Source: Mediterraneibacter agrestimuris
Lineage (GTDB): Bacteria > Bacillota > Clostridia > Lachnospirales > Lachnospiraceae
Direction of reading: 5' to 3'
Assembly (NCBI RefSeq): GCF_943193195.1
Contig: NZ_CALPDG010000016.1
Coordinates: 1 to 64,000 of the forward strand
DNA length: 64,000 nt
In this document: positions 52,743-61,571 of the stretch, in pieces
How positions within the stretch are numbered: the first letter of the stretch is position 1
Layout: each line of letters starts with the position of its first letter
Program-made: the position numbers and the translations under genes
The notes under the pieces: generated by a model
Seen by the model: the letters and a program-made list of their open reading frames with translations, nothing else
The model's database searches: none
What the model was told of the DNA's origin: nothing

Positions 52743-54227
52743 ATGAATAATATGCCAGAATTGAAAATTGGAGTTGTAGCAGTAAGCCGTGATTGTTTTC
52801 CGGAAAGTCTGTCTGTGAGCAGAAGAGAAGCTTTGATAAAGGCTTACAAAGAGAAGTATGGTGAGGAAGATATTTACGAATGTCCGGTTTGTATTGTTGA
52901 GAGTGAGATTCATATGGTACAGGCATTAGAGGATATTAAGGCGGCAGGATGTAATGCATTGGTCGTATATCTTGGAAACTTCGGACCGGAGATTTCCGAG
53001 ACACTGCTGGCTAAGCACTTTGACGGACCGAAGATGTTTATCGCGGCAGCCGAGGAGCGGGGCGACAATCTGATCCAGGGACGCGGGGATGCATACTGCG
53101 GTATGCTCAATGCCAGCTATAATCTGAAACTGAGAAACGTAAAAGCATATATCCCGGAATATCCGGTTGGAACTGCAGAGGAATGTGCAGACATGATCGC
53201 AGAATTCCGTCCGATTGCAAGAGCCGCTGTGGCACTTCAGGATCTGAAAATTATCAGCTTCGGACCACGTCCGCTGAACTTCCTTGCATGTAATGCGCCG
53301 ATTCAGCAGCTCTATAATCTGGGAGTCGAGATTGAGGAAAATTCTGAGCTGGATTTGTTTGAGTCATTTAACAAACATGCAGGAGATGAAAGAATCCCGG
53401 CAGTTATAAAAGAGATGGAAGAAGAGCTGGGTACAGGTAATAAAAAACCGGAAATTCTGGAGAAACTGGCGCAGTATGAGCTTACATTGAAGGATTGGAT
53501 CGGGGAACACAGAGGTTACCGTAAGTATGTTGCGATCGCAGGCAAATGCTGGCCGGCATTCCAGACACAGTTTGGATTTGTTCCATGTTATGTAAACAGC
53601 CGTCTGACGGCACAGGGCATTCCGGTATCCTGTGAGGTTGATATTTACGGAGCATTGAGTGAGTTTATCGGAACTGTTGTAAGCCAGGATGCAGTAACAT
53701 TGCTTGATATTAACAACAACGTGCCGGCAGATATGTATAAAGAGGAGATCGACGGCAAGTTCCCATATACGCATAAGGACACATTTATGGGATTCCACTG
53801 TGGAAATACCGCATCAAGCAAGCTCTCTTCCTGTGAAATGAAGTATCAGCTTATTATGGCGCGTGCTCTTCCAGAAGAGGTGACACAGGGAACTCTGGAA
53901 GGAGACATCAAACCGGGCGATATTACATTCTTCCGTCTGCAAAGTACGGCAGATTGTAAACTGCGGGCTTACATTGCGCAGGGTGAGGTGCTTCCGGTGG
54001 CGACACGTTCCTTTGGCTCTATTGGAATTTTTGCCATTCCAGAGATGGGAAGATTCTACCGTCACGTATTGATTGAGGGCAATTATCCGCATCATGGGGC
54101 TGTTGCATTTGGTAACTACGGCAAGGCATTATTTGAGGTATTTAAGTACATCGGTGTTCCGGTAGAGGAAATCGGATACAATCAGCCGGCAGGGGTAAGA
54201 TATCCGACAGAGAATCCGTGGAAATAA
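52743..54227 (+). CDS. L-fucose-isomerase-like sugar isomerase, XylA-II type
   Basis: The product is 494 aa from ATG 52,743 (AAAGGTGG upstream). It belongs to the FucI/AraA-like isomerases: VVYLGNFGPEISETLLAKHF, AGKCWPAFQTQFGFVPCYVN and GFHCGNTASSKL are conserved, with CEVDIYGALSEFI holding the presumed metal-binding Glu and Asp. In Clostridium a member of this group next to xylB acts as a D-xylose isomerase not related to XylA. The order here (DUF4867, isomerase, kinase) is the same, so D-xylose to D-xylulose is the best guess; L-arabinose or fucose remain possible. Confidence 0.82.
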   Translation: MNNMPELKIGVVAVSRDCFPESLSVSRREALIKAYKEKYGEEDIYECPVCIVESEIHMVQALEDIKAAGCNALVVYLGNFGPEISETLLAKHFDGPKMFIAAAEERGDNLIQGRGDAYCGMLNASYNLKLRNVKAYIPEYPVGTAEECADMIAEFRPIARAAVALQDLKIISFGPRPLNFLACNAPIQQLYNLGVEIEENSELDLFESFNKHAGDERIPAVIKEMEEELGTGNKKPEILEKLAQYELTLKDWIGEHRGYRKYVAIAGKCWPAFQTQFGFVPCYVNSRLTAQGIPVSCEVDIYGALSEFIGTVVSQDAVTLLDINNNVPADMYKEEIDGKFPYTHKDTFMGFHCGNTASSKLSSCEMKYQLIMARALPEEVTQGTLEGDIKPGDITFFRLQSTADCKLRAYIAQGEVLPVATRSFGSIGIFAIPEMGRFYRHVLIEGNYPHHGAVAFGNYGKALFEVFKYIGVPVEEIGYNQPAGVRYPTENPWK

Positions 54228-54246
54228 AAATTTTATAGTACGAAAT

Positions 54247-54347
54247 AGTAAAAAGCAGTTCAAATAATGTGCTCTGTGTCAGTACCGGCATGATTTTCCC
54301 TACGAAAGCCTTGCTGTTATTATTGTGAATCTGCTTTTTACTTTTTT
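54247..54347 (+). terminator. Long structured hairpin between isomerase and kinase
   Basis: AGTAAAAAGCAGTTCA (54,247-54,262) pairs with TGAATCTGCTTTTTACT (54,326-54,341 region), enclosing about 65 bp that can pair again (AATAA with TTATT); six T follow. It may be a terminator or a stabiliser that lowers kinase expression relative to the isomerase. Confidence 0.65.
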
Positions 54348-54461
54348 GTACATCCAAAGCGCATTGGAAATGCGAAAAGTAAGTTTAGTATAGCGGGGGA
54401 TTAGATCCAATATTTGATGAAGATAAGTTTTGGTAGATGTGTAAAAAGGAGAAGGTAGAAT

Positions 54462-55928
54462 ATGTTATACATAGGTGTTGATTTGGGAACATCGGCAGTG
54501 AAACTTTTGCTGATGGATGAAACTGGAAAAATCCATAATATCGTATCACGGGAATATCCGATTGCTTTCCCGCATCCGGGATGGTCGGAACAGAACCCGG
54601 CAGACTGGTTTACACAGTCCATGGAAGGCATTAAGGAGCTGACAAGGGATTGTAACAAGGCACAGGTTGCGGGAATCAGTTTCGGCGGACAGATGCATGG
54701 GCTTGTGGCTTTGGATGCACAGGATCAGGTGATCCGTCCGGCAATTCTCTGGAATGACGGAAGGACAGCAAAGGAAACGAATTATCTGAATGAAGTGATT
54801 GGAAAAGAAACATTGTCAAAATATACGGCAAATATTGCATTTGCGGGATTTACTGCTCCTAAGATCCTGTGGATGAAGGAGAATGAGCCGGAGAATTTTG
54901 CACGCATCAGCAAAATTATGCTGCCCAAAGATTACCTGGCATATATGCTGTCAGGCATACACTGTACGGATTATTCCGATGCGTCAGGAATGCTGCTGCT
55001 GGACGTAGAGCATAAATGCTGGTCTAAGGAAATGATCGATATCTGCGGCATCAGCAAAGAACAGCTTCCGAAACTGTTTGAAAGTTACGAAGTTGTGGGC
55101 ACATTGAAGCCGGAGATTGCGGCAGAATTGGGACTTCCTGAAACAGTGAAAGTCATTGCAGGCGCCGGAGATAATGCGGCGGCAGCGGTGGGAACCGGAA
55201 CGGTCGGCGAGGGCAGATGTAATATTTCGCTGGGAACTTCCGGTACGATCTTCATTTCCAGCAAGAAGTTCGGTGTAGACGATCACAATGCACTGCATTC
55301 TTTTGACCATGCGGATGGCAGCTATCATCTGATGGGCTGCATGCTCAGTGCCGCGTCTTGCAATAAGTGGTGGATGGATGAGATCTTAAAGACAAAGGAA
55401 TATGGAGAGGAACAGAAGAACATTACAAAGCTGGGGGAAAACCATGTATTCTATCTTCCATATCTGATGGGTGAGCGTTCTCCGCATAATGATCCGAAGG
55501 CGAGAGCGATATTTACCGGAATGACTATGGACACAACAAGAGAAGATATGACACAGGCAGTGCTGGAAGGCGTGGCATTCGGGTTAAGAGATTCTCTGGA
55601 AGTGGCAAGAAGTCTCGGAATCAAGATCGAGCGCACGAAAATCTGCGGCGGCGGAGCGAAAAGTCCTCTGTGGAAGAAAATCATTGCAAATGTGATGAAT
55701 CTGAAAGTAGATATCATCGAAAGTGAGGAAGGTCCGGGATACGGTGGTGCTATACTGGCGGCTGTGGGCTGCGGTGAATTTGTAAGTGTGGAAGAGGCAG
55801 CCAAGAAACTGGTGAAGGTGATAGATACGGTAGAACCGGAGCCGGAACTGGCGGCGAAGTATGAAGAACGATACCAGCAGTTCAAAAAGATTTATCCGGC
55901 AATGAAGGAATTGTTTCAGGAAATGTAA
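54462..55928 (+). CDS. xylB: Xylulokinase
   Basis: The product is 488 aa, the family length. FGGY-kinase features: the phosphate loop IGVDLGTSAVKLLLMDETG at the N-terminus, GISFGGQMHGLVALD (typical of xylulokinase, with the substrate-binding MHG), PAILWNDGRT, and GAGDNAAAAVGTG followed by LGTSGTIF. It should phosphorylate D-xylulose to enter the pentose phosphate pathway. AAGGAGAAGG precedes the ATG. It lies 235 bp after the isomerase with a structured element between. Confidence 0.95.
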   Translation: MLYIGVDLGTSAVKLLLMDETGKIHNIVSREYPIAFPHPGWSEQNPADWFTQSMEGIKELTRDCNKAQVAGISFGGQMHGLVALDAQDQVIRPAILWNDGRTAKETNYLNEVIGKETLSKYTANIAFAGFTAPKILWMKENEPENFARISKIMLPKDYLAYMLSGIHCTDYSDASGMLLLDVEHKCWSKEMIDICGISKEQLPKLFESYEVVGTLKPEIAAELGLPETVKVIAGAGDNAAAAVGTGTVGEGRCNISLGTSGTIFISSKKFGVDDHNALHSFDHADGSYHLMGCMLSAASCNKWWMDEILKTKEYGEEQKNITKLGENHVFYLPYLMGERSPHNDPKARAIFTGMTMDTTREDMTQAVLEGVAFGLRDSLEVARSLGIKIERTKICGGGAKSPLWKKIIANVMNLKVDIIESEEGPGYGGAILAAVGCGEFVSVEEAAKKLVKVIDTVEPEPELAAKYEERYQQFKKIYPAMKELFQEM

Positions 55929-56040
55929 GCGGGTTTTGGGCAGAAGATTAGAACGAAGAAGGAATTATCCGACGGATCCATTTTTTTGGTAGAAATTGCA
56001 GAGTGGATTTAGAGCATATGGTAAAAATAGAGGAAAAATA

Positions 56041-56910
56041 ATGCAGCAGTACAAACATGAATTTATTTCTCCTAATGAGATGCTAGAGGTCTATCTGGAT
56101 TTCCGCATTGATACTGGGAGTGTAGTCAATAAGCATTTCCATGATTGGATCGAAGTTGTATATTTGATTCATGGAGATTTGGAGTTTCAGGATAATAATG
56201 AAGTGCGGCATTTAAAAGGAGGCGAATTTGTCGTTGTAAATCCTATGAGCATTCATTCTACAAAGTGTATGCATGGTAATACCGCAATTCTGCTTCAGAT
56301 TCCGATTTCTTTTTTAGAGAAGCTTGTGCCGGATATCCGCCAGTATGTGTTTGCGGTGGATTACGATTCACAGGATGCAAGAGTGCAGACGAAGCTGCGG
56401 GAAATCGGAAGTACACTGCAGAACCTATGGATTGCCTACCAATTCCATGTGGATGGGTATCAGTTCCGGTGTTATAGTCTGATATTTGAGATGATCTACA
56501 TTCTGATACACTCGTTTTCTTATAAGGTGAACCAAAGGGAAATGTACCGGAATCATAAGAATATGCAGCGGGTTCAGTTTATCATGGAATATGTGGCGAA
56601 GCATTATACAGAGCCAATCAGTATTCCGGAGATTGCAAGGGAAATAGGATTAAATGAAATCTATTTTTCGCGTTTTTTTAAGAAAAGTATGGGAATTACT
56701 TTCCTTGATTATCTGTATAGAGTGCGTATGGAAAAGATATATACAGATTTGATGAATACAGATTTAAACATACAGGAAATCCGGGAACGGCATGGTTTTT
56801 ATAATGAAAAGGTATTTCGGCGTATGTTTAAAGAGATGTACGGAGGTTCTCCGAAAGAGGTGAGGAACGGACAGAAAAGTATTTCGGCAGCAGAACAAAA
56901 TACCTTTTGA
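56041..56910 (+). CDS. AraC-family regulator with cupin sensor, second of the locus
   Basis: The product is 289 aa from ATG 56,041 (AGAGGAAAA upstream). The cupin half (about residues 25-95) has HFHDWIEVVYLIHGDLEFQ and LKGGEFVVVNPMSIHSTK. The AraC domain (about 190-285) has EPISIPEIAREIGLNEIYFS and FYNEKVFRRMFKEMYGGSP. It likely controls the following GH5, symporter and GH43 genes in response to xylo-oligosaccharides or xylose. A terminator separates it from GH5. Confidence 0.92.
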   Translation: MQQYKHEFISPNEMLEVYLDFRIDTGSVVNKHFHDWIEVVYLIHGDLEFQDNNEVRHLKGGEFVVVNPMSIHSTKCMHGNTAILLQIPISFLEKLVPDIRQYVFAVDYDSQDARVQTKLREIGSTLQNLWIAYQFHVDGYQFRCYSLIFEMIYILIHSFSYKVNQREMYRNHKNMQRVQFIMEYVAKHYTEPISIPEIAREIGLNEIYFSRFFKKSMGITFLDYLYRVRMEKIYTDLMNTDLNIQEIRERHGFYNEKVFRRMFKEMYGGSPKEVRNGQKSISAAEQNTF

Positions 56911-56933
56911 TCCTGACATTATGTGTATATAGG

Positions 56934-56977
56934 ACAGGTTGATATAAACAATAAAAGTTTGTATCGACCTGTTTTTT
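56934..56977 (+). terminator. Terminator after the second AraC gene
   Basis: ACAGGTTGATATAAAC pairs with GTTTGTATCGACCTGT with few mismatches, then six T. Confidence 0.85.
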
Positions 56978-57111
56978 GGTTTGGAAAACGACTGTTGCAG
57001 CGGCAGGGAAGCAGGTATAATAGAATCATCAAAAGAGCTCATGAAAGAGAAATATATCCGGGTATTAAGTATCAAAAAAGTTTGAATAACAGAAAGTAAG
57101 AGGAACAGAAA

Positions 57112-58281
57112 ATGAACATCAAAGGTGTGAATCTGGGAAACTGGCTTGTTTTGGAGAAGTGGATGAGTCCGGCATTATTTGACGGAACAACTGCGGAGGA
57201 TGAGTATTATCTGCCGCGGCAATTATCAAAGGAAGCATATGAATCAAGAATTAAGGTGCATCGCAGTTCTTATATTACGGAACGTGATTTTGCGGAAATA
57301 AAATCTTTTGGAATGAATACTGTCCGCATTCCGGTTCCTTATTTTATCTTCGGAGACTGCCCGCCCTTCATCGGTTGTGCTGAGGAATTGGATAAGGCAT
57401 TTGCATGGGCGGCAAAATATGGATTACAGGTTTTAATCGACCTGCACACCGTGCCGGGAAGTCAGAATGGATTTGATAATGGGGGATTATCCGGTGTGGT
57501 AAAATGGGCGCAGCAGCCGGAGAGTGTGGAATTCACTTTAAAGGTACTGGAAAAACTTGCAGAACGGTATGGATGCCATCAGGCATTGTGGGGAATTGAG
57601 ATTGTCAATGAACCTCTTCTGGAGGCTGCATGGGATACATTTAACAGTATGGAACGTTATCCGGCAGTAGACCCCGAGATGGCAAAGGGAAGCGCACCGA
57701 TCACACTTGGATTTTTGAAGGAGTTTTACATAAAAGCATACCGGAGAATGAGAAAGTTTTTACCCGAAGATAAAGCAGTTGTATTTCACGATGGATTTGA
57801 TATCTTGGCATGGAAAGATTTTATGAGGGAAGAGGAGTTTAAAAATGTCGTTTTGGATACACACCAGTATCTGATGGTTGCAGAAATGGACGGCTGTCAA
57901 CAGACATTAGAGGCCTATGTGAAATATGTAAAAGAAGTGCTGGAGCCGGTGATTGAAGAGATGGAGCAGTATTTTCCTGTTATCTGCGGAGAGTGGTGCC
58001 TGTTTAATTCATTAGCATGCGGTCATGATACTAACGGCGGCCGTTCCGTATTAAACGGGGTAGAAGGAATTACAGAAGAGACATTTACACCGGAAGAAAA
58101 GAAGAAGATATATACAACACTTGCAGATGTGCAGCTTGAAGCATGGGCAAAGGGAAGCGGATATTTTTATTGGAATTATAAACTGCTTCTTGATACAGTG
58201 AACGATTCAAACTGGATTGGCTGGGATGCATGGGACTTTGGAAAATGCGTGGTACAAGGATGGTTCCCGGTTCAGAAATAG
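57112..58281 (+). CDS. GH5-family glycosidase, intracellular
   Basis: The product is 389 aa with no signal peptide. The barrel starts IKGVNLGNWLVLEKWMSPAL, as in exo-1,3-beta-glucanase-like GH5. The acid/base is E167 in IEIVNEP and the nucleophile E294 in VICGEWC; NTVRIPVPYF and VLIDLHTVPG are the other conserved strands. It should trim short imported beta-linked oligosaccharides; its place before a symporter and GH43 suggests xylan- or beta-glucan-derived substrates. The exact linkage is unknown. AAGAGGAA precedes the ATG. Confidence 0.88.
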   Translation: MNIKGVNLGNWLVLEKWMSPALFDGTTAEDEYYLPRQLSKEAYESRIKVHRSSYITERDFAEIKSFGMNTVRIPVPYFIFGDCPPFIGCAEELDKAFAWAAKYGLQVLIDLHTVPGSQNGFDNGGLSGVVKWAQQPESVEFTLKVLEKLAERYGCHQALWGIEIVNEPLLEAAWDTFNSMERYPAVDPEMAKGSAPITLGFLKEFYIKAYRRMRKFLPEDKAVVFHDGFDILAWKDFMREEEFKNVVLDTHQYLMVAEMDGCQQTLEAYVKYVKEVLEPVIEEMEQYFPVICGEWCLFNSLACGHDTNGGRSVLNGVEGITEETFTPEEKKKIYTTLADVQLEAWAKGSGYFYWNYKLLLDTVNDSNWIGWDAWDFGKCVVQGWFPVQK

Positions 58282-58303
58282 GGTGAAAAGAGAGGATTGA
58301 AAA

Positions 58304-59680
58304 ATGGAAGGAAAAAATAAATTAACGTTTGCAAAAGTAGCAGAACGTTTTTCGTATGGATGCGGTGATTTTGGATGTAACATTATATATACGGCAATGT
58401 CGGCATTTCTGTTGTTTTATTATACAGATTATGCCGGAGTCAGCGCAGCGGCAGTTGGAACGATCATGCTGGTTTCCAGAGTATTTGACGGTATCAGTGA
58501 TATTATCATGGGTGTGATCGTGGACAGGACCAAATCCAGATTCGGAAAGGCTAGACCGTGGCTGCTTCGGATGTGTGTACCATTTGCTGTCTCAGGAGTG
58601 TTATTGTTTTCAGTTCCGGCAAACTGGGCGTCTGCGCCAAAGCTGGTCTATGTGTTTATAACATACAACTTGGTATCTACGGTGATTTATACAGCAATTA
58701 ATGTGCCGTATTCTGCATTGAATGCACTGATGACACAAGATCCGTATGAACGGTCTGTGTTGAGTATTTTCCGAAATCTGCTTGCAACAGCAGGAACATT
58801 GACAATCAATACATTTACACTTCCTCTGGTAGAAGCATTTGGGGATAATGCGTCTGCGTGGACAAAGACATTTTGTGTCTTTGGAGCAATTGCAGTTGCA
58901 GCGTTTTTGATCAATTTCGTTGGTACAAAAGAACGAGTGAAGCCTGCTTTGCAGTCAGACGGGGAAGTCAAAGATGTTCCGTTTAAAGACGGCGTAAAAG
59001 CATTGTTCCAGAATAAATACTGGATGATGATGACAGGGATGCTGGCATTGTTCTTTTTGATGTATTCAGTCAACGGCGGCGCGACGGTCTATTATGCAAA
59101 GGATATTCTGGGAAATCGGGATTTGGTTGCAACAATCAATGGTATCTTTAATATTGTACAGATTGTTGGAATGTTCTTTATCGCAATGCTTGTAAAAAAG
59201 CTTGGCAAGAGAAATGTATTTGCAATCGGTCTTGTTTTGGATATTGTGGGAATGCTGGTTCTGAATTTCTCAAATGGTTCCATGACATTAATCGTTGTAT
59301 CCAGTGTGATCCGGGGAATTGGTAATTCCTGCGGCGGTGCAACTATGTGGGCGATGGTATCTGACACTATTGATTACGGTGAATGGAAGACGGGATACCG
59401 TACAGAGGGACTTGTAAACAGTGCGTGTAGTTTTGGATATAAGATAGGAAACGGTATTGGTTCAGCCTTGCTGGGAGTGATTTTGGAAATCGGCGGTTAT
59501 GTGGGAGAAGCAATGACACAGACTCCGGAGGCGCTGACATCAATCAAAATCTGTTTTGTATGGATTCCGATCGCTATATATGTGATAGGTTTGTTTATTA
59601 TGAAGTTCTGGAATCTGGATAAAGAATTTGATGGAATTATTGCGGATTTGCAGGCACGCAAAAAAGAGGCAGTAAAATAA
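58304..59680 (+). CDS. GPH-family glycoside:cation symporter
   Basis: The product is 458 aa with about 12 membrane helices. GCGDFGCNIIYTAMSAFLLF at the start, the loop GVIVDRTKSRFGKARPWLL (about residues 68-86) and DTIDYGEWKTGYRTEGLV (about 355-372) are signatures of the MelB/XynP/UidB family. It should import xylosides or xylo-oligosaccharides with H+ or Na+. It lies 22 bp after GH5 and 65 bp before GH43, so the three are one operon. Confidence 0.93.
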   Translation: MEGKNKLTFAKVAERFSYGCGDFGCNIIYTAMSAFLLFYYTDYAGVSAAAVGTIMLVSRVFDGISDIIMGVIVDRTKSRFGKARPWLLRMCVPFAVSGVLLFSVPANWASAPKLVYVFITYNLVSTVIYTAINVPYSALNALMTQDPYERSVLSIFRNLLATAGTLTINTFTLPLVEAFGDNASAWTKTFCVFGAIAVAAFLINFVGTKERVKPALQSDGEVKDVPFKDGVKALFQNKYWMMMTGMLALFFLMYSVNGGATVYYAKDILGNRDLVATINGIFNIVQIVGMFFIAMLVKKLGKRNVFAIGLVLDIVGMLVLNFSNGSMTLIVVSSVIRGIGNSCGGATMWAMVSDTIDYGEWKTGYRTEGLVNSACSFGYKIGNGIGSALLGVILEIGGYVGEAMTQTPEALTSIKICFVWIPIAIYVIGLFIMKFWNLDKEFDGIIADLQARKKEAVK

Positions 59681-59745
59681 AGGAAAGAAACAGTTGTAAA
59701 AATGGCATAATTATGCTGAACATAAAGAAATCAGGAGGGAAAGTA

Positions 59746-61392
59746 ATGATACAAAATCCGATATTACCGGGATTTAATCCCGATCCGTGTATCTGCCGCA
59801 AAGGAGATGATTATTATCTGGCAGTTTCCACCTTTGAATGGTTTCCCGGAATTCCGGTTTACCATTCTAAGGACTTGAAGAATTGGGAATTGTATACCCA
59901 TGTGCTGACGGATGACGAAAGTGTAGATTTAAAGAAGCTGCCGAGTGCAAAGGGCGTCTGGGCGCCTTGCCTGACGTATTGTGAGGAAGAGGAATTGTTC
60001 TATGTGGTATACGGTGTGATGAATTCCATGAATGCCAGATATTTTGATGTGGATAATTTTTTGATCACTGCGAAGGATATCAAAGGACCGTGGAGTGAGC
60101 CGGTGTATCTGCATTCTTCCGGGTTTGATGCTTCCATTTTACATGATTCAAATGGGAAAAAGTATATTGTCTCACTGGACTGGGAGACGAGGGAGGGGTA
60201 CGAGAAACCGGGGGCTATCTGTATGGTAGAGTATTCACCGACAAAAAGAGGGATTATCGGATACCCAAAACGCATTTGGCGCGGCGGTACGGACAGAGGA
60301 TGCATTGAAGCGCCGCACTTGTACAAAAAAGGCGAATACTATTATATTATGTGCGCTGAAGGCGGAACCGGATATAATCATTGTGTAACGATGGGACGGT
60401 CTAAAAATGTATGGGGACCGTATGAGAAAGATCCGATGAATCCGATCGTGACAAGTGTCCCGGGAGATTCTTATGAACGGCAGGATCCGGACCATCTGAA
60501 ACCGAAATATTACAATCCAGAATCAATTTTACAGAAATCAGGACATGGAAGTTATATAGACCTTCCTACCGGGGAGACTTATCTGGTACACCTCTGTTCC
60601 AGACCATTCGCGCCGGAACTGCGCTGTACTCTGGGGCGGGAAACTGCGATCCAGAAAATGATGTGGACAGAGGATGGATGGCTTCGTATGGCAGATGGCA
60701 GCAATCTGGCGAAAATGGAAGTGCCGGAGACTTCTCTGCCTGAGGTGAAGGCAGAGCCGATACCGGAGCTGGACGATTTTGACGGGGAAGAATTGGGAAA
60801 CTTCTACTATGCGCCGAGAATTATGCCGCAGAGGTTCGCAGATGTTAAGGCAAGACCGGGATTTGTGCGGATCCGGGGGCAGGAATCCAGAACCTCTCTG
60901 AATAAAGTAAGCATATTGGCGCGAAAGCTGACCAGTGTGTATGTGAGAATTACAACAAAGATGGAATTTACACCGGAAGTGCATCAGCACAGTGCGGGGT
61001 TGATCATGTACTATGATAATATGAACTATATCAATCTGAGAAAATATTACAGTGAAACACTGGGAGGAAGTGCGCTATCGATCATTCATTTGGAGAATGG
61101 AGAAAAGACGGAGTTTTTGAATACGAGAATCCCGGTGGAAGATAAACCGATTTACCTGAGACTTTATGTGGAAGGAAGAAAATCATGGTTTGAATGGAGC
61201 TATGATGGAGAGAATTATAATAAAATCGGGCGTGTATTTGATACAACAAAATTTTCTGATGAGTTCTGTAAATACGGCGAATTTACAGGAACGATGGTGG
61301 GACTTACCTGTGCAGACCGGGTGAAACATCAGCACTATGCTGATTTTGATTTCTTTGAGTATGCGGCAGATGAAAAGAAAGATGTAGACTAA
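59746..61392 (+). CDS. GH43 beta-xylosidase with C-terminal beta-sandwich
   Basis: The product is 548 aa from ATG 59,746 (AGGAGGG upstream). The five-bladed propeller has NPDPCICRKGDDYYL with base D13, FDASIL with D128 as modulator, and CIEAPHLYKK with acid E188. Residues about 340-545 form the beta-sandwich typical of GH43 xylosidases (VYVRITTKMEFTP, SAGLIMYYD). No signal peptide: it works in the cytoplasm on xylo-oligosaccharides brought in by the symporter, giving xylose for the isomerase and kinase. Side activity on arabinofuranosides is common. Confidence 0.93.
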   Translation: MIQNPILPGFNPDPCICRKGDDYYLAVSTFEWFPGIPVYHSKDLKNWELYTHVLTDDESVDLKKLPSAKGVWAPCLTYCEEEELFYVVYGVMNSMNARYFDVDNFLITAKDIKGPWSEPVYLHSSGFDASILHDSNGKKYIVSLDWETREGYEKPGAICMVEYSPTKRGIIGYPKRIWRGGTDRGCIEAPHLYKKGEYYYIMCAEGGTGYNHCVTMGRSKNVWGPYEKDPMNPIVTSVPGDSYERQDPDHLKPKYYNPESILQKSGHGSYIDLPTGETYLVHLCSRPFAPELRCTLGRETAIQKMMWTEDGWLRMADGSNLAKMEVPETSLPEVKAEPIPELDDFDGEELGNFYYAPRIMPQRFADVKARPGFVRIRGQESRTSLNKVSILARKLTSVYVRITTKMEFTPEVHQHSAGLIMYYDNMNYINLRKYYSETLGGSALSIIHLENGEKTEFLNTRIPVEDKPIYLRLYVEGRKSWFEWSYDGENYNKIGRVFDTTKFSDEFCKYGEFTGTMVGLTCADRVKHQHYADFDFFEYAADEKKDVD

Positions 61393-61475
61393 ATATGCAG
61401 AAATAGAATTTGATGAGAAACCCTTGAGCAGATGAGGTAAATTACTGGGACTTTATCCATTTCCAGAGGATATAG

Positions 61476-61517
61476 AAAAGAGGAAGCAGTCCACAGCGGT
61501 GGATTCCTTCCTCTTTT
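61476..61517. terminator. Bidirectional terminator between GH43 and asnB
   Basis: AAAAGAGGAAGCAGTCCAC pairs with GTGGATTCCTTCCTCTTTT around AGCG; it can serve both convergent genes. Confidence 0.9.
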
Positions 61518-61571
61518 GCTGTTCTTGCCTGGTGTTTGACCTATGCTGATTTAAGATGATTCAAAGAAATG

